Source: Ursus arctos (taxonomy: Eukaryota; Chordata; Mammalia; Carnivora; Ursidae). Taken from it: a stretch of 64,000 nucleotides of DNA. The number at the start of each line of letters is the position of its first letter. Within the stretch, counting starts at the first letter, position 1. This document shows, in pieces, positions 13,101 to 24,400 of this stretch. The stretch lies in contig NW_026622908.1 of NCBI RefSeq assembly GCF_023065955.2, positions 47,775,367 through 47,839,366 on the forward strand, written 5' to 3'. A model generated the notes under the pieces. The model saw only the letters and a list, made by a program, of their open reading frames with translations. It searched no databases and had not been told where the DNA came from. A program made the position numbers and the translations under genes.

Positions 13101-15239
13101 CAGTGGGAGCAGAAGGGGCGGCCTGTAAGAAGCGAAGGGACCCCCCCAAACGGCCCCCAGGCCAGGCGGTGTTGGTGCCCAGTGTGCGGATCATTCATCC
13201 GTCCCTCCAGAGGGCTGGGCGGGGGCTCTGGGGAGCACCCTTTGCTTCCTCTGGGGCAGTCTCAGCGACCATCTGCCGACGGCCATCAAATGATTTTGAA
13301 GCCAAAAACCTCTTTCCAAACAAAGCCTCATGGAAACCTCCACATGTCAAAGAGAAAACCTTGGCTCTGCTGCTGACACTGGGGGTCTGCGGGCACAGCC
13401 GAGAGAAGCAAGCGGGCGCAGCTGCACCCTCGCCCACCCCGGCGTCCAGAGCCCCCACCTCTCAGCTGCAGAGCCAGGAGGTGGATGAGGACGCTGGCCC
13501 CGAGGCTGACCCTCTTCCCAACCAGATGCAGACCCCCCCCGTTCTTGTCCTGCAGTTGGTCCAGCCTATGCTGGGCTGCCCGCCGGAAGGGCACAGCCTG
13601 GCGGAGCAGAAGGGACCCACTGCCAGGGTGGGCCAGGAGCTCAGCTCCGTGTCAGTGACACACACCGCACACTAAGAGAATTTCTGGAGCTCACAGCCCT
13701 CATGGCCTGGGGGGTGGGGAGGACACCTCGGAACAGGTGAGAGCCACAGGGCAGGCACCTTGACCGTTTTACAGAAAGGCTGGTTCTGAAGCACCCGGAA
13801 AGCCCCACTTGGCCACACGGCAGAGGCCGGCCCCGTGCCCTCAGCAAACCTCCGGCCCTAGGAGGCCACTTGGTGCCTCCAGGGCCACCAGGCCAACTAC
13901 CCGCCTACAGCGTCCTCAGGTCTAGGCCAGGGACAATGTGGGCTCCTGCGATCACCAGAGGGGGCTGTGCAGGGTCGTCTGGACCCCACCAGGCCAGGAG
14001 GGGTTGCACAGACCCCAGGTCCCAGGTCCCAGGGTCGTGCTGGTGTGCAGACTCTTCCTGACTGGCCATCACCGGCCTCCCTGATGTCGGGCGGGGGCAG
14101 GTCAGGGAGGGCTCATGAGGGAGGGCCGAGCCCTCAGCCCAGCCCCGCAGGACACAGAGAATGCAGAGGAAGGGGGTTTCCGGTGCCCCGTGCCAGCCCT
14201 CGCTGGCCCCCAGCACCGTGGAGCCTGCTGTGGGCACCGCCCTTCCTGACAGCCTCCATCCGGTCGGCTGTAAAATGTGGCAGAGTCTCGTGGGAGAGGA
14301 CGCTGTGGGTCCCCGGGGACGTCGGCACCCTCCCCTTAGGCTGCTGAGGGTGCTGGCAGGTAGGGTGACTGCACTCGGGGCTCCGCGGCCTCGCCAGCTG
14401 GTCAGGCCGGGGGTCTGCTGCCTCGGAACAGACAGCTGGCTCCTTGCCCAACCTTGTGAGCTCCGGCTCTGGTCCAGCTGTCCCCACGGCCACCCAGACA
14501 GCCCACCAGCCTGGCACTGTGTGTCATAAAAGGACCAGAGGAGTCCCTTCCCTGAAATTCCCACTTTGGAGGCTCAGCTCACACAACAGCTTCCCAAATA
14601 CATGCGGGCCGGTGGCCACGTGGATGAACGCCCGGGCACAAGCACACGCACACTCACAGGGCCAGCCTCCCGCCTGGGTCCACAGAGCCACCCAGAGCTT
14701 GTGCAAGTGGGTCTGAGGGCGGGCGGCTGTGCGGGCACCCTCAGCAGCCAGGAGAGACCCAGCAGTCAGCCTTGGCAGCAGGAGCTGGCTTGCTGCCTCT
14801 GGTCCGTGGACCGAGAATGTTCTTCTTCTTGCCGGCGGAGAGACCCAGGGTGAGGCATGTTTCACACACACACACGCAAACGTGTGTGCACATTCACACT
14901 CAGGCCGCACATGCTCACACACGCCCACATCCAGGAGCACACGCTTGCCCTGAGCTGTCGGGCCTCACCAAGGCAAGAGCCTGCAAAGCCCCCTGAGCGC
15001 CCTCTTTTGCAAACTCTGAACTGGAAGTCCTCCCGGAAGCGGCCTCCTGCTCTGTGGCCGCCCAGAAAGGGCTTTACACACGCCGAGCGGGGCAGGGCAG
15101 GACAGAGGGGCAGGGCAGGACTGCGCTTTCGGAGGCATCCTACAGGAGGTGGTCACGAGGGACGCTCCCCTCTGAGCTTCCTCCAGCCACTCGCCCCACA
15201 GCAGCCACCCAGACCCTCGGCCACAACTGAAACGCACCA
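10191..15239. other. 3' flank down to the MUC2 poly-A site, no gene seen
   Basis: GC-rich with C or G runs (10365-10380) and a short CA tract at 14863-14880. No exon, RNA gene or well-preserved repeat recognised. Confidence 0.55.
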
Positions 15240-15406
15240 GCACAGCGTCTGCCCAAGTTTATTTTGGAAAGCAAAGAATTGAACAAAGACTCAGAAAATA
15301 AATATCCTCAGAGAGGAGGTCCGCTTAGGTGAGGAAGCTCAGAGGGTCAGCGGGGGGGGGGTGTGTGCGGAGGTCGGGGCGGGGGGGCCTGGACGCGGGA
15401 CCCTGC
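15240..15406 (-). other. MUC2: MUC2 3' UTR
   Basis: About 165 bp between the stop codon and the expected cleavage point below the AATAAA. It contains a run of ten or more C in the transcript sense (G-run near 15351-15361 on the plus strand). Confidence 0.75.
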
Positions 15407-18400
15407 TCATTCCCTCCCCGGATACAGGCCCCTGGGGCTGGCGCGCCGGGCGCGGCCGGGGACACTGCGCTGAGCCCGCGGGAGCTCGCACACGGTGTCC
15501 TGGCACTGGCAGCTCTCGATGTGGGTGTAGGTGTGGTTCCGCGAGCTGCCATCAGGGCAGCTCAGCTCCACCTCCCGCTGGCTGGTGCGCTCCTCCTTGC
15601 AGCAGGAGCACCTGTGGTCCAGGGCCTGGGCCTCGGCCGAGTACCTGGGGGAGGGCCGCGGTGAGGAGCCACTCCCCCCCTCCCCGCTCTGCCACCCCCA
15701 GCAGGGCGCACGCAGGGCCTGGGACTCACATGGCAAAGGTCCCGCAGCTCCCAGAGCAGTAATTCATTGTGACCTTCTTGGTGCAGCCAGAGTAAGAGAT
15801 TTCCTCCGTAACAGGAATGGTGGAGCAGAAGATCCTGGTCTCATTGCGAGGGATGCCTGGCAAGAGGGGGCGGAGGCTCTGGGGTGGGGTCTCCACACCT
15901 TCAGGGGGCCTACCGGATCTTCCCTCACGGCTTCTTCTCTCTCCCCAAGCGCCCCCGGCCTCAGCCACCCCCCAGCAAGCACGACATCCCAGGTGACGCC
16001 CTCAAATTGAGCATCTGGTGGAGAGTGGCAGAGGAGACAGGGATCCCGGGACACCGTCCCCCATGCCTCTTCCCCTCGAGGGTCCCAGCTGGAGCCCCCC
16101 TGCCCGGCTGCGCCTTGGGCCCCGGGAGCCACCATCCCAGCAGCCCCCACTCACATTTCTTGCAGCATCCGTTGGGCATGAGTGTGATGGAGCCCTGGAG
16201 GGAAGGAGAATGAGCCTAGGACTCAGGACGGCCCACAACAGTGAGCAACCCCTTCCTGCCACGGGGTGGGAAGGAACAGGGACCAGCCTGGCCCTGGGGA
16301 CCCCCACTCACCGGGACGCAGATGCTGGGGTCAAAGTCGGGGCAGGTGATGTTGGAGACGGAAGAGATGAGCTGGTTGTGGATTTTCATGCAGCTGAAGA
16401 AGGTGCAATTGTTCGTGGGGTCGTTACTTATGTCCCCGGGCTGCAGGGCAGAGGGCAGTGTGGTGAGGCCCAGCAGGAGGCCCGGCTGGCGGGCCCAGAG
16501 CCACCAGGCAGGTGACACCCAGGAGGGGCCCCGGGACAGCCGCCAGCCTGTAGTCCACAGACACGTCCACATCCTTGCCCCCGGCACCTGCAGACGTGAC
16601 CTTATTTGGAGAAAGGGTGTTTATAGACGGGACTAAGTTGAAGACCTCGAGATGAGACCACCCTCGATTACACAGGTGGCCCTAAACCCAATGACCAGTG
16701 TCCTTAGAGAGAGAGGAGGGGCCACGGGAAGGTGAGGCAGAGAGTGGACAGATGCAGCCACAAACCCAGGGCCTCCTGGAGCCCCCAAAGCTGAAGAGGC
16801 AGGGGGGTCCCCCAGAGCCTTTGGAGGGAGTGCAGCCCGGCAACACCTTGATCTTGGACTCGGGCTCCACGCTGGGAAAGTCAGTCAGTCCCAGTGTTTC
16901 CAGCCCTAGTCTGTGGTCACTTGTCATGGCAACCCCAGGACACTTGCACAGCCATGCCCAGCCCTGGGGAGACTCAGCCATGGCTTCAGGTCAGCCCCTC
17001 CCGTGTCAAGGGATGGGACGTGACAGGTGGGACTCCCCGCTCACCTTTAGGACAATGTTCTCCATGCCGGGTCTCTTGATGATGCAGTGAGTCTGCTGAC
17101 ACTTCCTGCAGCACTCCCCGGGGACGTCCACCAGCTCGAAGCCCTGCAGGACATGCACGGCTCAGGTTGGCATAGGTAGACAGGCACCGGGAGCCGGCCG
17201 AGGGGCGGCCCTGGGGAGTAGGGGAGGCTTACAGGGCTGCAGGAGCTGTTGCAGTGCACGTGGGTGCAGGAGATGATGTTAAGCTGCGTGCTGCTGTCCG
17301 TGCTGTTGGTGCAGACGCAGTCCTGGCACTTGGAGGAATACACTGGGGACCCGGGCTGAGGGCACAGGGAGGGCAGGTGAGGCAGGGCCACCTCCCACAC
17401 CTGCCGCCTGCCTGCAGGACGGCTGGCCCTGCCCAGAGGCCCCCGGGCCTGACACACACCACGGAGGCCCCAGAGCGGGTACCTACCCCCCCCCGGGCAC
17501 CCTGCCCAACCTGAGAGCCAGCCCGGGACCCCCACCCCTCGGCCCAGGGCTCACCTGGTACTCAGCATTCCCGTGAACGCACACACCCTTGGGCACTGGG
17601 AGGAAGAGAATGCGGACATGGGTCAGGCTGGCCTGCCTGGCCCCAATGGCTGACGCCCGGCCACCGGACGCACGGGCACTCAGGCCTGGGGTGGGTATGT
17701 GTACCATGTGGAGCGACCCCACCCACGGTTCCCAGACCCCCAGGCCCACTGACCACAGGAGTAGGAGGGGCAGCACTTCCCAGGTCTGGTCTCGCTGCTC
17801 ACTTCGAAGCCCAGGGGGCACTTGGGCGGTGTCTCCTCGCACAGGCTGGTATTGCACTCTGGAGGGGAGGGGGACAGAGTGGGCAGGGCGGGGCCTGTGG
17901 GCAGAGGCCTCCTCCCACACCCAGCTCGGTGGCCCGCGTCCTGACGGCCCAGCCCCCGCAGGCCCCCAGTCGGAGGCCCCCTGGCTCAGCGAGGAGGTGA
18001 GAACAGCCCCGGGGGTGGCGGGGTGCGCCCCGAGGCCCCAGGCGCCCAGCGCTGCCTGCGGGCGGCCTTACTGCAAGTCGTGATATTGCAGCACGGGTCT
18101 GCGGGGTTGACCTCCGTGAGCGGGTAGGTGCCGTCCTCCGTGCACGTGACCGGCTCCTGGCGGCACTCCTTGGGCTGACAGATGATGCCGCGCCCGCCCT
18201 CCAGGCACACGCAGTCTTTGCAGTCGAACTCAAAGTGCTCCCCGAACTGCAGGGACGAAGTGGGTGGGCAGGGGATCACGGCGCCAGCGCCCCTGCCCGT
18301 GCGCCGGGGCCGTACCACAGCACGCTCGCACTCTGCCCACAGGAGGCGACACGCCGAGGGTCCCGTGGGAAGCCTGGGCCCTCCCCCCCCAGCACACGGG

Positions 18401-21400
18401 GCCACATCCCTGATGCCACAGCGATGACCTGCTCCTAGCGTTTGCCTCCACCGGCCCGGCCCGCGGCAAATGTTCCGCACACGTATGTGGGGTTCGCAGA
18501 ATGGAGCTAAGGAATCGACCACGTGTGGGAGACACGGACAACACTGCAGCGGCCAAGATGCCATCTCGGGTTTAGACGGCATGTGGGTGGCATGAAGGGG
18601 TGGATGCACATGTGGACCCGTGGGTAGATGGATGGACAGTTGGACAGACAAAGGGATAGATGGACAATTGGGTGAATGCTTGGATGAGTAGAAGGAAGGA
18701 GGGGCGGAGAAGGGAGAGAGGAGGGAAGGGGGAAGGAGGTGGACGGGTGGGGGGGTGGGCGCCCAGGGGACACCACTGCTGGCTCAGCCTTCCAGGACTT
18801 CAATGACATGACTCAAGGTTTGAGACTCCCAGGTTCTCATGTGCAACCCTCCCTAGCTCCCCAAATTCCGGGTTTGTGGGTTCCCACCCCAGCACCGAGA
18901 GGAACGGCCCTACCTTTCTAGGCACATCGTCAGGCCCCACACAGCCTAGAAGGGAGAGAACACAAGTCCATTAGCAGAGTCCTGGTGCCGCGGGACTGGG
19001 GTGGGCTTCACAGAGCAACGCGGGTGGGCAGCATACCACACAGCTCCACGCAGACGTCGAATCCTGGGGCGTAGTTCATGGTGCCCTCGGGACAGAAGCA
19101 GCCTTCCACCAGGTGGGTGTTCCTCTGGTGCGGGGGGTCTGGGGGCGGGAGGGCATCATGTGATGGGTGTACACGGGCTGGGGAACAGGCATGTGGGACC
19201 CCGATGCCCGGACAGCGCCCACCACCCCCGGCGCACAGCCTGAGGGGCCAGCCCGCTGTCCCGGCGCACCTTATAGCAACTAAGCTAGACTCGCATGAGG
19301 GCTCGTCTGCAGGACCACAGGCCCGGTACTCCCTGTGAGGTGGGCACGTCACCGCTGCGGGAAGGAGATAGGAATCAGAGGAGCTGGGGTTGGGAGGGAG
19401 GAGCCCGTGGGCCCCCTGGCGAGGGACAGGCCCACCCAGCCTCTCCTGCACCAGCTGGGGGTGACCAGCCGCCTGGTGCTGCCCATCTCGGCCCCCCATG
19501 CCATCCCTGAGCTGGGAGGCAGGGGCCCAGTGGCCTAGCAAGGATGGCCGTAGCCCCAGGCCCCCAGCCCCCCAAGCCCTGCCTTCTTCCCAGCCCGAGG
19601 CCCAGGCCGGCTCTCCCTGTCCTCCCGGCCCTCCCACCCCAGTGTGGCTTCAGGCCGGGCACGGCACCCAGCGGAGCACAAGCCCCTATCCGGCCCGCGG
19701 GACCACAGGTCTGGGGCAGGGGCAGGGGCAGGCAGGCACACACAGCAGATCCCATGGGTGTGGTTCCGCCAGTCGATGCAGATGTTGCCCTGGGCACAGA
19801 GGGTCGCGTAGGCCTGCAGGCTGGCGCACTCCAGGCCGGAGTCGGGCACAAAGCAGCTGTCAAACATGCACGCGTCGTAGTAGTGCTGGGGGGGTACCAG
19901 GGCGTGGCACGGGGCGAACACGCTGTGAGGGAAGGCGCGCGGGTCAGGCTCTGGGCGGCCCTCCCCACCAGCCCAGCACGTCTCCCTGGCCACCCTCCCA
20001 GAGCCCGGCTCAGCCCGTATCCCACTGAACGGGCGCCTGTAGGCGGACAGTGGCAACAGGGCCACCTCGGGGAAGAGGAGCGGGCACAGTGGACGGCCCG
20101 AGGACAGGCTGCTGCAGGCCAGGCTCTCGGGCAGGGGGGAGCTCCATGCTACATGGCTGCCAGCTTTGGGTGTGCCTCCCTGATCCCAGCCCTGAATGCT
20201 AGCTCTGTCCCCGGTCAGCTCCTCTCCCTGAGGCCTCCAGCTCAGCTGACCTTGCTGAGGCGGGAGAGATCTGGGAGGACAGAAAAGGCACAGGGATATC
20301 TGTCAAGACAGCTGAGCCCCGTAGACATCGGGAGCCCCCGTCCTGGGCCCTCCGTGACTCAGCACCTGCCCACTGGCGCCCTGACTTCCCTCTGACACCC
20401 CAGCCCCGTGCTCAGCCCTCTGCCTCGGCTCCCCTTTGCAACGGGGGTGCGGCACGGAAAGGAAGCCGCTCCCCGAGACCCCAGGTTCCCTAGGGACTGG
20501 CGGGGGCACCTGTCTTTGATGAGCTCGCAGAGAGGAGAGGCGCAGCCCTTGTGGGTGGTGGTGCTGCCCCCTGGCGGCGTGCTGGCGGGGGGCTTGGTGG
20601 TCGTGCTGGTGTGGGGACAGTGCGGCTTGGAGGGGTCATTCACCACCCACTGATCAGCTGCAGACTCGCAGTTGGAAACGACCTCCCCGCTGGGCAGCAC
20701 GCAGTCGTCTGCCGTATTGTTGGTGCACGTACCTGTGTCGGGAGGGAGCCCACGTCGTACCAGCACCAGACCCCGGCCTCCCCTTCTCCAGCCCAGGTCC
20801 CCCGGTGACCTCAGGCCAGGGCCGAGGGCACAGACGACACAGGACTCCCATCGGCCTCTTCCCACGGGATTCCGAGCGGGGCGCTCACACCCAGCCTCCC
20901 CCCGGCCCCGAGCCGTCCTCTTCAGGGGTGGGCCCGGGGGCTCACCACACTGGCCCTTGGTGTTGTTGCCAAACAGGTGGTAGGGCAGCCTGATGGAGAA
21001 GGAGAGTCCATTGTAGGAGATGAGGGCGCCCAGCTTGGAGACTTCCACCACGTAGTTGATGCCCGACTGGTACACGTGCACCTCATTCTTCACGTAGGGC
21101 AGCGCCACCACCTGCCTGTTGACCTGCACCTGTGACCAAACCCCTGGGGTCAGGACGGCCAGCAGGCAGGTGCGGTGGCCACTCACCTGGGGCCCCGCCC
21201 TGGCCACCTTGGGAAACAGAGCCCCGTGGGTCTAACAAGAGTGAGTCGGGGCAAGCCGAGTCTTCAGAGAGCACCTGGGATCACCCCGCCCCTGCCTGTT
21301 TTCAGGCCTGTGCGTCCAGTGGGGGACCTCTGCCTGGCCCCTGGCCCTGGCCCACTTCCCACCTCCTTTCCATTGCTCTGGGCCCGACTTGTCCTGGCCG

Positions 21401-24400
21401 GTCCCCAGGGGAGGTCTCAAGGACACTGCGCTCAGAGGCCCCTGGAGACACTGGGGCTCATGCCGAGGGTAGAGCTCCCCAGGCCACAGGAACCAGCAAC
21501 CCCACACGAGCGTGTGCCCAGTGCCTGTGCTCGGGGAGGGAGCTTCTGCCACAGAGGCCTGGGACCAGGGCGGGTGGTGGGAGCACGAGTGGGGAAGGTC
21601 AAGGGACCCCTGCATGTCGCCAAGGGCCTGAGAGAACGGCCCAGTCCCCGCCGAGCGAGGGAACGGGTGCACCTGTGCGCCTGTGTGGGCGCCCTCGCCC
21701 TCGCCACGCACCTGGACCTCAATGGGCATCAGCTGCAGCGTCTTGAGCAGCACCTCCTGGGACTCGTAGCGCACGATGAGCGTGCGGGGGCAGGACACCT
21801 GGTCGTTGACGTCACAGTGGTAGTTGTCGATGTAGACCCCAAAGTTGCCCAGCGTGGGGGCGATCTCCTCCACAAGCACGTACGTGCAGTTTCCCTGGTA
21901 GCTGTAGTACAGCCCGTCGAACGTCACGTAGTGGGGGTCCCCCCAGCCTGTGCAGTAGCCTGAAGAAGGAGCTGCACTGAGCCACACCGAGCCCCGGCCC
22001 GGGGGCTGCACGGGGACAGGCGCCGGTGAAAGCCCAGGGACGGGTGGGATCAGCAAGCAGGAATGGGGAGGGGGGGCGCACATTCCCGCTCCTGGGGCGT
22101 GCGGGGCATCCAAGCCCATTCTGTGGGACAGAGCCTCGCCGTGGAGCCAAAAGGCCTGGGTTCCGAGTCCAGCTCTGCCCCTCCAGCCCCAGGACCAGCC
22201 TCCTTCTGGGAGGTGGCTGTGCCCCACCAGGCAAGCCCCTCCCACGCCCGGACCCCCAGCCCGAGATGGGAAGCAAGCAGGAGGCCCAGCACAGTCGGCC
22301 GGCACATTCAGCCTGCGGTCTGCACCCAAGGACCTCAGGGCCTGCAGCCCCCTGCTCACAGAAGGGAGAAGATGGAGGGCCCTGCAGTGTCAGGGGGCTT
22401 ACAGTCACATTCCCAGTGCTCGCAGCACTCGTGGGGACCCCGGACGAGCACGGGCTGGAGGCCGTTGGAGCAGGTGGGCATGGGCGGGGTTTCGCACTCC
22501 ACCTCCACGAGCTCCACGGTGTTGTTGTACTTGCAGATCGCCATGGTGCAGTTACACAGCCACCACGTCTCGTTCTCCTACGGCGGGAATGGCTCGGCAT
22601 CAGCAGAGGCCAGCCTGGACCCACCCCGGCCCCCGCTGGAGGCTGGGGCACCGGGTGCCCCGGGCAGGAGGCAGCTCACTGCCAGCCACCTCACTGCAGC
22701 AAGGGAGGCGTGGGTGAGAAGGGGGCTCCAGCAGACCTGAGCCCAAAAGTCCACTTGAAGCCTCAGTGGTGGCACAGGGCGTCGGGACAGGGGTGTCTTG
22801 GGTGACCAGCAGAAAGGCAGTGCCTGGGCTCTGGAAGCCTGGCTGGTGGGTGCATGGTCTCAGGGCCAAGAGGACAAAAAGTCGCCCACAGCACACTGAC
22901 CTGTCTGGGAGGATCGAAGTCTGGGCACGCAGGGGGCTTGGTGGTGGCCGGTGTGCTCGATGCCGTGGGCGTGGGTGGTTTGGATGTCGAGGTCGGTGTC
23001 GTCTTGGAGGGGGTGGGCGTTGGGGAGGGTGTGGACGGGCATGACCAGTTGAAGATCTCGATGGCGCACAACACCGAGCAGTTCACGTAATAGCAGGTGT
23101 CCCCGTGCGTGCCGTTGTACACCAACTCGCCTGCGAGGGGAGAGAGACCAGTCCTGCACTGTCCCCCAGGGCTGTCCACCAGGGCTGTCCACCAGGGCAT
23201 GCAGGCAGGTGCCCACGAGGCCACCAACCCCCACTTCCCTGACTCATGGCTACAGCAAAGGGGGGCTGATCACAGGGCAGCCGCCCACACCCAGCATCCA
23301 GCTTCCCAAGCGAGCTCCTGGTTTAGACTGACCACTGGTGAAACCAGAGACCAAAGCCCAACCAGCCTCTGTCGCCTGAGAGCCAGAGTGAAAATCTTGG
23401 GTACCTGGTGCATAGTATGTGCCGTTCAAAAAGCAGCATGTCTCCTGAGGGGAGGAGGCGACTGGGGTCGTGATGCCTGGGCGCGTGCTTATACTGACGT
23501 TTGGAGTGGAGATTGGGGTCGGTGTGGGCGTGGGCACAAAGGAGGTCGTGGTGCTGGTGATCTGTGGCCTGGACGGTGTGGGCGGCGTGGGCGTTCCTGT
23601 GGTGGTCGTTGACACCGTCGTAGGAGTGGGCGTGGAGGGGGTGCCCGTGGTGGTGCTGATGGTGGGGGTTGGGGTCGGGGTGCCCGTGGTGGTACTGATG
23701 GTGGGGGTTGGGGTCGGGGTGCCCGTGGTGGTGGTGATGGTGGGGGTCGGGGTCGGGGTGCCCGTGGTGGTGGTGATGGTGGGTGTCGGAGTCAGGGTGC
23801 CTGTGGTGGTGCTGATGGTGGGGGTCGGGGTCGGGGTGCCCGTGGTGGTAGTGATGGTGGGGGTTGGGGTTGGGGTGCCTGTGGTGGTGCTGATGGTGGG
23901 GGTTGGGGTTGGGGTGCCTATGGTGGTGGTGATGGTGGGGGTTGGAGTCGGGGTGCCCGTGGTGGTGGTACTTGAGGTGGGTGTTGGGGTCTCTGTGCCT
24001 GTGGTGATGGTGATGGTGGGGGTCGGGGTGCCCGTAGTGGTGGTGGTTGGACTGGTAGTGATGGTGGGTGTTGGGGTTGGAGTGCCTGTGGTGGTGGTGA
24101 TGGTGGGGGTTGGAGTCAGGGTGCCCGTGGTGGTGGTACTTGGGGTGGGTGTTGGGGTCTCTGTGCCTGTGGTGATGGTGATGGTGGGGGTCGGGGTGCC
24201 CGTAGTGGTGGTGGTTGGACTGGTAGTGATGGTGGGTGTTGGGGTTGGGGTGCCTGTGGTGGTGGTGATGGTGGGAGTTGGAGTCGGGGTGCTCGTGGTA
24301 GTGCTGATGGTGGGGGTTAGGGTTGGGGTGCCTGTGGTGGTGGTGATGGTGGGGGTCGGGGTCGTAGTGGTGGTGGTTGGACTGGTAGTGATGGTGGGTG

